Shown piece after piece: positions 15,339 through 24,324 of a stretch of DNA of 37,146 bases. The notes beneath the pieces are model-generated. The model searched no databases, was not told where the DNA came from, and saw nothing but the letters and a program-made list of their open reading frames with translations. The DNA is taken from the NCBI GenBank assembly GCA_030538605.1, contig JAUNTQ010000024.1:375-37520 (forward strand), given 5' to 3'. Made by a program: the position numbers and the translations under genes. The DNA comes from Pseudomonadota bacterium. GTDB taxonomy: Bacteria; Pseudomonadota; Gammaproteobacteria; Burkholderiales; Burkholderiaceae_C. The stretch's first letter is position 1. Every line of letters begins with the position of its first letter.

Positions 15339-16346
15339 TCATTCAGGCTTGATGTTGCCGTCCTTGATGACTTTGCTCCACATGGCTACTTCCCGGGCGA
15401 TGCGTTCGCTTGCTTCCTTGGGTGTGGTGTAGGAAGCCATGGCGCCCTGGGCTGCCAGCGTTTCGTTGACGCCGCGCTCGGCCATGACGGTCTTGAGCGC
15501 TTCGCTCAATCTGGCCACCACCGGATCCGGGGTTTTGGCTGGTACCGCAATGCCAAACATGGAGCTCACGTCAAATCCGGCAAGCCCAGCGGCCGCTGCC
15601 GTGGGCACATCGGGGAGGGACGCCACGGGCTGTGCTGTGGTAGTGGCCAACGCGACCAGCTTGCCACCCTTGATGAACCCCTGCGCAGCAGGCACCGTGT
15701 CGATCATGAAATCGACTTGGCCAGCCATCAGGTCCGTCAGCGCCTGGGCGCTTCCCCGGTAGGGCACATGGGCAATGGTGGCGTCAATTTCGCGCTTGAA
15801 CATTTCGCCGGACAGATGCTGCGGGGATCCATTGCCCGCGGATGCGTAGTTGAGCTTGCCTGGGCGCGCCTTGGCATCTTCGATAAGTGCTTTCAAGCTT
15901 TTGTATGGGCTGCTCGGATGGACCACGAAAACCAGCGGCACGCGACCGACGATGGACACAGGTTGAAAGCTCTCGATCATGTTGAAGCCAGCGGCTTGCC
16001 CCATCAACACGCTGTTGATGGAGTGGCTCGTCATGGCGCCCATCAGGATCGTGTAGCCGTCGGGGCTTTCGCGCGCCACGGCGGCAGCGCCAATGTTGCC
16101 TGCTGCACCCGCGCGGTTGTCCACTACCACAGGCTGGCCGAGCACCTTGCCCAACTCTTGCGCTACCGTGCGTCCGATGATGTCGGTGGCGCCACCGGGG
16201 GTGTAGGGAATGATCATTCTGATCGCCTTGCTGGGGTAAGCGGTCTGCGCCAGCGCCAGAGGTGACCAGGCGGCGGCTGTCAGCGTCAGCACAGTGGCGC
16301 CTGCGAGCCATTGGCGTTTGCTGAGGGTGCGTCGAGAGGTATGCAT
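15339..16346 (-). CDS. Bug/TctC-family periplasmic solute-binding protein
   Basis: Tripartite tricarboxylate transporter substrate-binding protein of the Bug family, which is greatly expanded in Burkholderiales. After the ATG at 16346 (AAGGAGACAAGGAC directly upstream) comes a Tat-like signal peptide: SRRTLSKRQW, a hydrophobic core, then a cleavage site near LALAQ. The mature protein begins with YPSKAIRMIIPYTPGGATDIIGR, the family hallmark, and keeps VVDNRAGAAGNIG and HVPYRGSAQALTDLMAGQVD. The 335-residue length is typical. No TctA/TctB membrane partners are nearby, as is common for orphan Bug proteins. It is divergent from the dehydratase gene, so the ligand is probably a sugar acid or similar carboxylate (inference). 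Confidence 0.92.
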   Translation of the reverse strand: MHTSRRTLSKRQWLAGATVLTLTAAAWSPLALAQTAYPSKAIRMIIPYTPGGATDIIGRTVAQELGKVLGQPVVVDNRAGAAGNIGAAAVARESPDGYTILMGAMTSHSINSVLMGQAAGFNMIESFQPVSIVGRVPLVFVVHPSSPYKSLKALIEDAKARPGKLNYASAGNGSPQHLSGEMFKREIDATIAHVPYRGSAQALTDLMAGQVDFMIDTVPAAQGFIKGGKLVALATTTAQPVASLPDVPTAAAAGLAGFDVSSMFGIAVPAKTPDPVVARLSEALKTVMAERGVNETLAAQGAMASYTTPKEASERIAREVAMWSKVIKDGNIKPE

Positions 16347-16486
16347 GTCCTTGTCTCCTTGGTTGAATCCGACGTTGGGTACTGTAGGCAATTAAATTAT
16401 CAATAATATGGGTAATTTCCCTGTTATGCCATGACGCAACATGAACGACAGTGCTGACTTCCGGTTCTCTGAAAGCGATCAACGCC
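16347..16486. promoter_or_regulatory. AT-rich divergent promoter/operator region
   Basis: The gap between the Bug-type gene and the dehydratase gene is strikingly AT-rich around 16388-16425. It contains a palindrome ATTAT-CA-ATAAT (16396-16407) and the TTGATA-like sequence on the minus strand. This is the natural place for the promoters of both genes and for binding of the GntR regulator encoded downstream. No single promoter can be assigned with certainty. Confidence 0.5.
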
Positions 16487-18259
16487 ATGACTTCCCCCCA
16501 AAAAACCGAATCCGAGTGCCATGAGATCCGCCCAGCCGCCACCGGAGGGGGCTTGGCCAAGGGATTGACCGACTATGGCGACACGGGCTTTTCTCTGTTC
16601 CTGCGCAAAGCCTTCATCAAGGGCGCTGGCTATACGGATCGGGCGCTCGACAAGCCCGTGATTGCCATCACCAACACGGGCAGTGCCTACAACCCCTGCC
16701 ACGGCAACGTGCCGCAATTGCTCGAAGCGGTGAAGCGCGGTGTCATGCTGGCCGGCGGTTTGCCAATGGAGTTTCCGACGATCTCCATTCATGAGAGCTT
16801 TTCCGCGCCCACCAGCATGTTCATGCGCAACCTGATGTCCATCGATACGGAAGAGATGATCCGTGCGCAGCCGATGGATGCGGTGGTTCTCATCGGCGGA
16901 TGCGACAAGACGGTGCCCGCCCAGCTCATGGGCGCGGCTTCGGCAGGGGTGCCGGCCATTCAACTCATTACCGGCTCCATGCTGACGGGATCGCACCGTT
17001 CGGAACGCGTGGGCGCTTGCACGGATTGCCGACGCTACTGGGGAAAGTTTCGCGCGCGGGAAATCGATGAGCAGGAAATTGCCGACGTCAACAACCAACT
17101 TGTGGCCAGTGTTGGAACCTGCTCGGTCATGGGCACGGCAAGCACCATGGCGTGCTTGGCCGAAGCGCTGGGCATGACTGTTGCCGGTGGTGCTTCGCCG
17201 CCTGCGGTGACGGCGGATCGCATTCGAGTCGCCGAGCAGACGGGTGCGGCAGCCGTGCACATGGCGCGCCAGCGCCTGGGGATTGACCAGATTCTCACCG
17301 CCAAGGCGTTTGAAAACGCGATGCGTGTCCTGCTGGCCATTGGCGGCTCCACCAACGGCATCGTGCATCTGACGGCCATCGCTGGTCGCATGGGTTTCGA
17401 GGTGGACCTGGATGCGCTCGATCGAATGGGCCGCGAAACGCCGGTTCTCCTTGATTTGAAGCCGTCCGGTGCGCACTACATGGAGGATTTCCACGCCGCT
17501 GGAGGCATGTACACGCTGCTGCGCACGCTTCGGCCTTTGCTGCACCTGGATGCGATGACCGTGACGGGCCGCACCCTGGGCGAGGAGATGGAGGCCTATC
17601 CGCCCGCATTCGCGCAAGAGGTGATTCGCCCCATGACGAACCCCGTATACCCGCAGGGCGGCATCGCGGTGCTGCGTGGAAACCTGGCGCCTGGCGGAGC
17701 GATCATCAAACAGTCTGCGGCCGACGCGCACTTGATGGAGCACGAGGGGCGGGCTGTGGTGTTCGAGAATGCCGCCGACATGGCCGCACGCATCGACGAT
17801 CCCACGTTGGATGTCAATCCGGACGACATCATCGTGCTCAAGCACATTGGGCCGAAGGGCGCTCCTGGCATGCCGGAAGCCGGCTACATTCCGATTCCGC
17901 TCAAACTCGCACGGCAGGGCGTGAAAGACATCGTGCGCATTTCCGACGGACGCATGAGCGGCACGGCGTTTGGCACCATCGTCTTGCACGTCACGCCTGA
18001 ATCGGCTGTCGGTGGAACACTTGCCTATGTGCGCAACGGTGACCGGATTCGACTCAGCGTAAGTCGGCGCGAAATCACCCTGTTGGTAAGCGATGACGAG
18101 GTCGCACGCCGTCGACAGCAGAACCCTGCGATCGTTCCATCGGCTGAGCGAGGCTATCGCAAGCTGTATCTTGACGCGGTCACTCAAGCCGACCAAGGAG
18201 TTGATTTTGATTTTCTGCGCGCCCCCCGCATGGTGGGAAAGGTGCCCGAGGGGCGATGA
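16487..18259 (+). CDS. IlvD/Edd family dehydratase, probably for a sugar acid
   Basis: A 590-residue Fe-S dehydratase. Three cluster-binding cysteines are visible: C71 in YNPCHGN, C139 in GGCDKTVPA and C212 in GTCSVMGTAST. The GACTDCRRYWGKFRAREID stretch resembles pentonate dehydratases such as L-arabinonate dehydratase rather than dihydroxy-acid dehydratase of branched-chain amino acid synthesis, and SDGRMSGT near the C-terminus is conserved. I chose the ATG at 16487; a GTG at 16451 would add 12 residues. The stop overlaps the GntR start. Codons look less GC-extreme than in the housekeeping genes, which hints at acquisition. The exact substrate is not determined by sequence. Confidence 0.9.
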   Translation: MTSPQKTESECHEIRPAATGGGLAKGLTDYGDTGFSLFLRKAFIKGAGYTDRALDKPVIAITNTGSAYNPCHGNVPQLLEAVKRGVMLAGGLPMEFPTISIHESFSAPTSMFMRNLMSIDTEEMIRAQPMDAVVLIGGCDKTVPAQLMGAASAGVPAIQLITGSMLTGSHRSERVGACTDCRRYWGKFRAREIDEQEIADVNNQLVASVGTCSVMGTASTMACLAEALGMTVAGGASPPAVTADRIRVAEQTGAAAVHMARQRLGIDQILTAKAFENAMRVLLAIGGSTNGIVHLTAIAGRMGFEVDLDALDRMGRETPVLLDLKPSGAHYMEDFHAAGGMYTLLRTLRPLLHLDAMTVTGRTLGEEMEAYPPAFAQEVIRPMTNPVYPQGGIAVLRGNLAPGGAIIKQSAADAHLMEHEGRAVVFENAADMAARIDDPTLDVNPDDIIVLKHIGPKGAPGMPEAGYIPIPLKLARQGVKDIVRISDGRMSGTAFGTIVLHVTPESAVGGTLAYVRNGDRIRLSVSRREITLLVSDDEVARRRQQNPAIVPSAERGYRKLYLDAVTQADQGVDFDFLRAPRMVGKVPEGR

Positions 18260-18966
18260 CGATGGCGGATACGGATGATCCAGAGGGGTTGACGCAGGAA
18301 CGTGTCTCAGTCGGAGAGAAACCCGGTACCTGCTGTCTCTCCGACGTGGTGAGTGTTCTGGAAGAAGACATTGTTTTCGGGCGTTTGCATCCACGCGAAC
18401 GCTTAGTGGAAGACGAACTGATGAGCCGTTTCGCGATCAAGCGCCACATCGCACGTGAAGCGCTGGCCAGCATGGAGCGTATGGGGTTGGTGGAGCGGCG
18501 CAAAAATGTCGGTGCGTTTGTTCGGTCGTTCACGTCGCGGCAAGTGGTCGAGCTGTACCAGTTGCGCAGCGTGCTGGAGACTGAAGCGGCGCGCCTGATT
18601 TCACTGCCGGTGCCGGAAGCCAGCCTTGAGGAGCTGAAGGCCACGCAGCAAAGCCACGATGAAGCGGTTGCGGCGGCTGATCCGCGCCTAGTGTTCAGGC
18701 TTAACTTGCTGTTCCACCAGCAGTTGTTTGCATTGTCGAACAATGAAGTCCTGGTGCAGGCCATCGGTGAATATGCGCGTCAGACGCATGCCATACGCTT
18801 CTTGTCACTTCTGTCAGCGGACTACCGCGAGCAGGCACGGGTCGATCACTGGCAGATGATAGAAGCCCTGGAAAACGGTGAACGAGAACGTTTGCTTGGG
18901 CTTTGTGCCGCGCACCTGATCCCTTCAAGGGATACGTATTTGGAGGCGCAGCGCCATCGCCATTGA
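18256..18966 (+). CDS. GntR-family regulator (FCD domain)
   Basis: A 236-residue transcription factor. Residues about 30-85 form the winged helix-turn-helix (IVFGRLHPRERLVEDELMSRF, HIAREALASMERMGLVERR), and the remainder is an all-helical FCD ligand domain with LRSVLETEAARL and a later DHWQMIEALENGER. FCD domains usually bind carboxylates or sugar acids through a metal site. The start overlaps the dehydratase stop by 4 bases (ATGA), so it is probably an autoregulated partner acting on the AT-rich region at 16347-16486. It ends 16 bases before the convergent gene. Confidence 0.92.
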   Translation: MTMADTDDPEGLTQERVSVGEKPGTCCLSDVVSVLEEDIVFGRLHPRERLVEDELMSRFAIKRHIAREALASMERMGLVERRKNVGAFVRSFTSRQVVELYQLRSVLETEAARLISLPVPEASLEELKATQQSHDEAVAAADPRLVFRLNLLFHQQLFALSNNEVLVQAIGEYARQTHAIRFLSLLSADYREQARVDHWQMIEALENGERERLLGLCAAHLIPSRDTYLEAQRHRH

Positions 18967-18982
18967 GTGTGCCGCCGCAGGC

Positions 18983-19507
18983 TCAGCGGCTGTCGTGCGA
19001 ATGGATTTGCAGCGCCTCCAGAAAGCGCGACACCATGTTGTAGGCGGCAACCGTGGCGGTGAGTTCAACCAGCAGGCGGTTGTCCAACTGTGCATGAACC
19101 GCATGGAACACCTCGTCTTGCACCTGCACGTTGCGCGTCATCACGTCGGTGTAGGCCAGCACGGCCCGCTCGCGCGCGTCGAACAGGTCGCTGCGCTCCC
19201 AGTCCGTCAGTGCATCGAGCTGCGCCTGCGTCATGCCTTCCTTGAGGGCGATGGGTGCGTGCTGGTCGGCCTCGTAGGGCGCGCCGTTGAGGATGGAGAT
19301 GCGCATGATGACCATCTCGCGCAGATCGCCCGGCAGCGTGGACGTCTGGCGGATCGCCGTCAGGTAGCTCAGCCATCCGGCTGCCACCGGCGGGCTGTGC
19401 AGCAGCATCTGGTAGAGGTGAAGCACGCTGCCGCGCTCGGCCACGATGCGGTCAACCAGAGGCTTGGCCTGCGGGTGTTGTAGGTCGGCGTAGGGAATGC
19501 GTGCCAT
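18983..19507 (-). CDS. Carboxymuconolactone decarboxylase-like protein
   Basis: A 174-residue all-helical protein of the CMD/AhpD-like superfamily. The core motif region reads RISILNGAPYEADQHAPIALKEG. The histidine is kept, but both cysteines of the AhpD-type CxxC motif are absent, so it is not a peroxidase-type enzyme. ARERAVLAYTDVMTRN and the C-terminal VELTATVAAYNMVSRFLEAL are typical. It lies 33 bases after the SDR gene on the same strand and probably belongs to its operon. The reaction is unknown; a ring-opening, decarboxylation or lactone step in a catabolic pathway is plausible. Confidence 0.82.
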   Translation of the reverse strand: MARIPYADLQHPQAKPLVDRIVAERGSVLHLYQMLLHSPPVAAGWLSYLTAIRQTSTLPGDLREMVIMRISILNGAPYEADQHAPIALKEGMTQAQLDALTDWERSDLFDARERAVLAYTDVMTRNVQVQDEVFHAVHAQLDNRLLVELTATVAAYNMVSRFLEALQIHSHDSR

Positions 19508-19540
19508 GTGAGGATTGCTCTTTGTCTGGTGGGGCAGGGT

Positions 19541-20335
19541 TCAGCGGGTGGCAGCGATCAGGCCGCCATCGACCACGATGTGCGTGCCCGTGATGTAGCG
19601 GCTTTCGTCCGCCGCGAGAAAGAGTACCGCGTGTGCGGTGTCCCAGCCGTCGCCCATGCGCTTCATGGGCACCTGGTTGTTGCGGTGGTCGATGAAGCCT
19701 TGCGTATCGCCTTGCGCGTACTTCGCGGCAAGCCCTTCAATCAGGGGTGTATGCATCAGGCCCGGCACCACGCAGTTCAGGCGAATGCCTTCGGCCGCGT
19801 GAATGACCGCCGTCGCTTTGGTGAACTGGATCAGCCCCGCCTTGGCGGCAGCATAGGCGACCTGTGGTTTGCCGATGTAACGCATGCCGGCTACCGACGA
19901 TACGTTCACGACCGATCCCGAGCCCTGTCGCTTCATGATCGGCAACACATGCTTGCAGCCGAGAAACGCGCTTTTCAGATTGACCTGCATTTGTGCGTCC
20001 CACGTCTGCTCTTCCATATCGACGGGCCCGCCGGGTTGCGAAAGGCCGACGTTGTTGACCAGGATGTCGATGCGACCAAACGCCGCCATGCAGGATTCAA
20101 CCACTTGCCGAACCTGCTCAGCGTTCGTGCTGTCGCATGCGGCCACCATGGCCTGGTGGCCTTCCGCCTCGATCAGGCGGCATGTTTCCTGGGCGTTTTC
20201 CAGCTTCAGATCGGTGCCATAGACGGCTGCGCCCTGGCGGGCCAGCAGCACCGAGGTGGCACGCCCGTTGCCCCAGCCAGATGCGACGGCGCCACAGCCC
20301 ATTACCAAGGCAACTTTTCCCGAGAGATTCAGCAT
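19541..20335 (-). CDS. SDR-family oxidoreductase
   Basis: A classical short-chain dehydrogenase of 264 residues. It has the cofactor loop GCGAVASGWGNG (an unusual long version of TGxxxGxG), D in GTDLKL favouring NAD, NNVG, the catalytic Ser in VNVSSVAG and Tyr/Lys in AYAAAKAG, and a C-terminal YITGTHIVVDGG. AGGAG lies upstream of the ATG at 20335. Together with the CMD-like gene downstream and the convergent dehydratase-GntR pair it probably completes a catabolic cassette, for example oxidising a sugar or hydroxy-acid. The substrate is not identifiable. Confidence 0.9.
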   Translation of the reverse strand: MLNLSGKVALVMGCGAVASGWGNGRATSVLLARQGAAVYGTDLKLENAQETCRLIEAEGHQAMVAACDSTNAEQVRQVVESCMAAFGRIDILVNNVGLSQPGGPVDMEEQTWDAQMQVNLKSAFLGCKHVLPIMKRQGSGSVVNVSSVAGMRYIGKPQVAYAAAKAGLIQFTKATAVIHAAEGIRLNCVVPGLMHTPLIEGLAAKYAQGDTQGFIDHRNNQVPMKRMGDGWDTAHAVLFLAADESRYITGTHIVVDGGLIAATR

Positions 20336-20369
20336 CGGCTTCTCCTGTATTTGTCAATTTGTGGCCGGC

Positions 20370-21422
20370 TCACACCCAGCCCTCCGCCTCCAGCTCTTTC
20401 TTGGCGTAGGCGTAGAACAGCGGCGCGGCCACCAGGCCGGCGGGGCCGAAGATGGCTTCCATCACGAACATCACGGCCAGCAGCTCCCACACGCTCATGT
20501 GCGTGCGGTGGCCGATGACCTTGGCGTTGATGAAGTATTCGGCCTTGTGGATGACCACCAGAAAAGTCAGGCAGGCCAGCGCCACCCAGGGTGAGACAGA
20601 CAGGCCCACCAGCGTGAGCACGGCGTTGCAGATCAGGTTGCCGACGATGGGCACCAGCCCCGCCACGAAGGTCAGCAGGATCAGCGCCGTGGTGTAGGGC
20701 AGGCGATGCCCCAGCCACAGCGGCAACACCACCATGAGGAAGATGGACGTGAGAAAGGTGTTGAACAGCGCAATCCAGAACTGCGCCACCACGATCTGCC
20801 GGAAGGTTTCGCCAAAGCGGCTCACGCGCAGGTGCAGTTGCGCCGCGAGCGGTCGCAGCGCGGGTTTGCTCGGGCGTGCGGCGGCCAGCGCGCCGATGAC
20901 GATGCCGATGAAGGCAAACAGCAGCCCGGCCAGCCAAGCGCGCCCGGTGGTGGCGAGCGTACCGGCCTTGCTGGCCAGGTAGGCGGCGATGATGCGCTGT
21001 ATCTCGCTGGCGCCTTCGGGCAGTTGCGCGGCCATGTCGGGCGGCAGCCGGTCGCGAAACTCCAGCACCGTGCGCGCCAGAAAGGCCAGCAGGTCGCGGT
21101 AGTGCGCGGGCGCATCCAGAATGATGCCGCGCGTGCGCGGCAGCGCCAGCGCAATGAGCAGCATCGGCAGCAGCGCCACCAGCAAGGCGGCCAGGCGCGG
21201 GGCCGTGCCGTCGGGCACGCGGCCCAGGGGACGGCCAAGCGAATCGGCCACCACGCCCAGCCGCGGGCTGAACCAGCGCGTGGCGAAAAACCCCACGCAC
21301 ACGCACAGCAGGCCGGGCAGCAGGCCCTGCCACATGATGAGCAACAGTGCGCCGACGATCAGCAGATGGCTGGCGACCGTGGCGGCGCGCTGGCGTGCTT
21401 CGGGGGAGAGCAGAAGGCTCAC
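20370..21422 (-). CDS. AI-2E/PerM family permease
   Basis: A 350-residue inner-membrane protein of the AI-2E transporter (PerM, DUF20) family. Two N-terminal membrane segments (LLIVGALLLIMWQGLLPGLL), a cytoplasmic or periplasmic helical region, and five or more C-terminal segments are visible. FVAGLVPIVGNLICNAVL and the last GPAGLVAAPLFYAYAKKEL are the diagnostic blocks. The frame stays open far upstream across purM in the wrong frame; I chose the GTG at 21422. It lies 50 bases after purM on the same strand. The transported substrate is unknown. Confidence 0.88.
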   Translation of the reverse strand: MSLLLSPEARQRAATVASHLLIVGALLLIMWQGLLPGLLCVCVGFFATRWFSPRLGVVADSLGRPLGRVPDGTAPRLAALLVALLPMLLIALALPRTRGIILDAPAHYRDLLAFLARTVLEFRDRLPPDMAAQLPEGASEIQRIIAAYLASKAGTLATTGRAWLAGLLFAFIGIVIGALAAARPSKPALRPLAAQLHLRVSRFGETFRQIVVAQFWIALFNTFLTSIFLMVVLPLWLGHRLPYTTALILLTFVAGLVPIVGNLICNAVLTLVGLSVSPWVALACLTFLVVIHKAEYFINAKVIGHRTHMSVWELLAVMFVMEAIFGPAGLVAAPLFYAYAKKELEAEGWV

Positions 21423-21472
21423 GGCAGACGCGGGCAGGGCCGGTGAAGGGGGAGAGAAGGGGGCGGGCCGCT

Positions 21473-22540
21473 TCAGCCCACCACCACGGCGGCGCCTTCG
21501 CCGCGCGCAGAGATGCGGCCGATGTCGAACACCTGCTCGCCCGCGCCGCGCAGCGTGGCGGCCACCGTCTCGGCCGCTTCGGGCGCCACCACCAGCACCA
21601 TGCCGATGCCGTTGTTGAAGGTGCGGTTCATTTCCACGTCGTCGATGCCGGCGGTGGCTTGCAGCCAGGCGAACAGCTCGCTTTGCGGCCAGCTGGCCTT
21701 GGCGAGGTGCGCGGCCATGCCTTGGGGCAGCACGCGGGGAATGTTCTCCAGCAGGCCGCCGCCGGTGATGTGGGCCAGCGCCTTGATGCCGCTGCTGGCA
21801 GCGGTGTGCGGGTGTGCGGCCAGCGCGGCCAGCACGGGCTTGACGTACAGGCGGGTGGGGCGCATCACCGCTTCGCGCAGCGGCATGCCGTCCAGCGTGT
21901 CCGGCAGGCTGCCTTGCGCCTGCGCGCGCTCCAGGCATTTGCGCACCAGGCTGAAGCCGTTGCTGTGCACGCCATGGCTGGCCAGGCCCAGCACCACGTC
22001 GCCAGGGGCCACGTCTGCACCGGTGAGGATGCGGGCTTTTTCCACCACGCCCACGCAAAAACCGGCCAGGTCGTATTCGCCTGGCGGGTACATGCCGGGC
22101 ATTTCCGCGGTTTCGCCGCCGATCAGCGCGCAGCCGCTTTCTTCGCAGCCGCGCGCAATACCGCCCACCACGGCAGCGGCGGTGTCGACTTCGAGCTTGC
22201 CGCAGGCGAAGTAGTCCAGAAAGAACAGCGGCTCGGCCCCCTGCACCAGCACGTCGTTCACGCTCATGGCCACCAGGTCGATGCCCACGGTGCTGTGCAT
22301 GTCCCATTCGAACGCCAGCTTGAGCTTGGTGCCCACGCCGTCGGTGCCGCTGACGAGCACCGGCTCCTGATACCGCTTGGGCACCTCGAACAGCGCGCCG
22401 AAGCCGCCGATGCCGGCCATCACGCCTTCGCGCAGCGTGCGCTTGGCCAGCGGCTTGATGCGCTCGATGAGAGCATCGCCCGCGTCGATGTCAACGCCAG
22501 CGTCTTTGTAACTGAGGGGGGTGGGGGCGGCAGAACTCAT
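21473..22540 (-). CDS. purM: Phosphoribosylformylglycinamidine cyclo-ligase
   Basis: PurM (AIR synthetase) closes the imidazole ring in purine synthesis, using ATP. The 355-residue product shows [19 protein letters not shown] at the N-terminus, [14 protein letters not shown], the [11 protein letters not shown] motif and [18 protein letters not shown] chose the ATG at 22540 ([15 protein letters not shown]); 15 more codons upstream are open but do not look like PurM. It is divergent from hda, with two palindromes in the gap. Confidence 0.97.
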   Translation of the reverse strand: MSSAAPTPLSYKDAGVDIDAGDALIERIKPLAKRTLREGVMAGIGGFGALFEVPKRYQEPVLVSGTDGVGTKLKLAFEWDMHSTVGIDLVAMSVNDVLVQGAEPLFFLDYFACGKLEVDTAAAVVGGIARGCEESGCALIGGETAEMPGMYPPGEYDLAGFCVGVVEKARILTGADVAPGDVVLGLASHGVHSNGFSLVRKCLERAQAQGSLPDTLDGMPLREAVMRPTRLYVKPVLAALAAHPHTAASSGIKALAHITGGGLLENIPRVLPQGMAAHLAKASWPQSELFAWLQATAGIDDVEMNRTFNNGIGMVLVVAPEAAETVAATLRGAGEQVFDIGRISARGEGAAVVVG

Positions 22541-22586
22541 GAAAAAAGCGTGGGCTGAAGACCGGGTCAAAACCTGGCGAAACAAC

Positions 22587-22632
22587 GGGGCGCTTTGACC
22601 AAAGCGCCCCGCATAAAATCAAGCCCTTGATT
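22587..22632. promoter_or_regulatory. Two palindromes between purM and hda
   Basis: GGGGCGCTTT (22587-22596), loop GACC, AAAGCGCCCC (22601-22610) is a perfect 10-bp hairpin. Seven bases later AATCAAG-CC-CTTGATT (22617-22632) is a second perfect palindrome. A TAAAAT (22614-22619) between them could be a -10 for hda. The divergent position suggests operators rather than terminators. Neither matches the E. coli PurR box. Confidence 0.45.
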
Positions 22633-22730
22633 CTAGGCGTTGCATTCTCCTTGTTTCCCCCTTTTCCACCGCACTGCGTGCGTCCCCACGCCCATGCCAT
22701 CGCATGGGCCGCATGGCTGCCGCGCGAGCC

Positions 22731-23417
22731 ATGAAGCAGCTCGCCCTCGACATTGGCCTGGTGCCCGAACCCACCCTGGATGCCTATCTGCCCGGTGCCA
22801 ACGCCGCTGCCGTGCAGCACCTGCGCGTGTGGGCGGGTGGCGCGCTGCGCTCGCCCGTGCCGACCTACCTGTGGGGCGGCGGGGGCAGCGGCAAGACGCA
22901 CCTGCTGCGTGCCGCGCGCGCGGCGCTGGCCGCGCAGGGTCTGGCCGTGGGCTGGCTGGACGCGGCCTCGCCCGCGCGCTGGCCTTTCAGCCACGCCTGG
23001 GACGCCGTGCTGATGGACGATGTGCAGCTTTTCAGCGCCGAGCAGCAGCACACCGCCTTCAACTGGTTCGTGAACGCCGTCTCGCCCCTGTCGGGCCCCC
23101 CGCGCGCCGTGCTGGCCGCAGGCGCGCTGCCCCCGGCGGATTTGCCGCTGCGGGACGACCTGCGCACGCGCCTGGGCTGGGGCCATGTGTTCGAGCTGCA
23201 AGCGCTGCCCGAGCGCGACGTGCGCGCCGTGTTGCGCCGCGCTGCCGATGCGCGCGGGGTGTTTCTGTCTGATGATGTGATGGACTTCGTGCTGGGGCGT
23301 TTCTCGCGCGATCTGGCCAGCCTGATGGAGCTGCTTGAGCAGCTTGACCGCTACGCACTGCAAACGCAGCGCGCCATCACCATTCCGCTCGTCAAGTCGA
23401 TGCTGGAAAATGAATAG
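22731..23417 (+). CDS. hda: DnaA regulatory inactivator Hda
   Basis: Hda binds the beta clamp and stimulates ATP hydrolysis by DnaA, which limits replication initiation. The 228-residue AAA+ protein begins MKQLALDIGL, which contains the clamp-binding QLALD motif, and this decides the start at 22731 rather than an upstream ATG. Walker A is GGGGSGKTH, Walker B-like is VLMDDVQLF, and RDDLRTRLGWG holds the family's sensor/Arg region. C-terminal FSRDLASLMELLEQLD and AITIPLVKSML match the family. It leads the hda-HAD-pcnB-folK order common in Burkholderiales. Confidence 0.95.
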   Translation: MKQLALDIGLVPEPTLDAYLPGANAAAVQHLRVWAGGALRSPVPTYLWGGGGSGKTHLLRAARAALAAQGLAVGWLDAASPARWPFSHAWDAVLMDDVQLFSAEQQHTAFNWFVNAVSPLSGPPRAVLAAGALPPADLPLRDDLRTRLGWGHVFELQALPERDVRAVLRRAADARGVFLSDDVMDFVLGRFSRDLASLMELLEQLDRYALQTQRAITIPLVKSMLENE

Positions 23418-23463
23418 CATTCAGCGAACGCTGGAAAAGCGCAAAAGCCACGCCTGAGATGAA

Positions 23464-23584
23464 ACATGACTTCGCTTCGCTCAATGACCGGTGCTTGCGC
23501 GCCATGACAAATGACAAAGCCGCTGTGCACACCGATGCCGTGAGTCATTTGTCATGCGCTCGTCAGAGCGCAGTCATTCGTCAT
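23464..23584. repeat. GTCAT-box intergenic repeat, copy 1
   Basis: ATGACAAATGAC (23504-23515) pairs with GTCATTTGTCAT (23544-23555), then a small hairpin GCGCTC/GAGCGC (23556-23571) and a further box GTCATTCGTCAT (23573-23584). Upstream at 23464-23488 lies an ATGACTTCGCTTCGCTCAATGAC segment split over two boxes. The same order of boxes recurs at 35107-35232. It fills the 214-base gap between hda and the HAD gene. Confidence 0.75.
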
Positions 23585-23631
23585 GCGTTGCATGCCCCGC
23601 GGCTGGCGCGCCACCGCCATGGACAACCTAC

Positions 23632-24324
23632 ATGAAACTTGCCCTCTTCGACCTCGACCACACCCTGATCCCCATCGATTCCGACCACGCCTGGGGTGAG
23701 TTCACCACCCGCATCGGCTGGACCGACGCCGCCGAGTTCACTCGGCGCAACGACGCGTTCTACGCGCAATACCAGGCGGGCACGCTGGACATTGCCGAAT
23801 ACATCCGCTTCACCACCGACGCCGTGCGCCGCCAGGGGCCGGGCCGCGCGGCCGAGGCACAGGCGCGTTTCATGCGCGAGGTGATTGCGCCCGCCATTCG
23901 CCCCGCCGCGCGGGCGCTGCTGCAAAAGCACCGCGACGCGGGCGACACGCTGGTCATCGTCACCGCCACCAACGAATTCGTCACCCAGCCCATCGCGCAC
24001 AGCCTGGGCGTGCCCGAGCTGATCGCCGTCAATCTGGCGCGCGGGCCCGGCGGCTGGATCACGGGCGACATCGCCGGCACGCCCTCGTTTCGTGAAGGCA
24101 AAGTCACCCGCGTGGCCGAATGGCTGGCCGCGCGCGGGCTGGCCTGGGCCGATGCGGACATCACCTTCTATTCCGACTCGCCCAACGACCTGCCCCTGCT
24201 TGAAAAAGCCCAGCACCCCGTTGCCACCAACCCCGACGCCCGCCTGCGCGCCATCGCCGCCGAGCGCGGCTGGCCCGTGCTCGACCTCTTTTCACCCCAC
24301 GCCACACAAGAACAACACGCATGA
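23632..24324 (+). CDS. HAD-IB family phosphatase
   Basis: A 230-residue HAD-superfamily hydrolase of the SerB-like IB subfamily (often annotated as TIGR01490). Motif I is LFDLDHTL with the nucleophile Asp, motif II lies in VIVTATNEFVTQP, the lysine in FREGKVTR, and motif III/IV is FYSDSPNDLPLLEKA. A helical cap domain lies between motifs I and II. Its stop overlaps the start of pcnB by 4 bases. The substrate is unknown; histidinol-phosphatase-, phosphoserine- or lipid-type phosphates have been assigned to relatives. Confidence 0.9.
   Translation: MKLALFDLDHTLIPIDSDHAWGEFTTRIGWTDAAEFTRRNDAFYAQYQAGTLDIAEYIRFTTDAVRRQGPGRAAEAQARFMREVIAPAIRPAARALLQKHRDAGDTLVIVTATNEFVTQPIAHSLGVPELIAVNLARGPGGWITGDIAGTPSFREGKVTRVAEWLAARGLAWADADITFYSDSPNDLPLLEKAQHPVATNPDARLRAIAAERGWPVLDLFSPHATQEQHA

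Noticed and set aside
20370-22307. A 645-codon frame extending the AI-2E permease into purM
   Set aside because: The extra N-terminal part is the antisense-shifted shadow of purM and has no homology; the permease begins at 21422.
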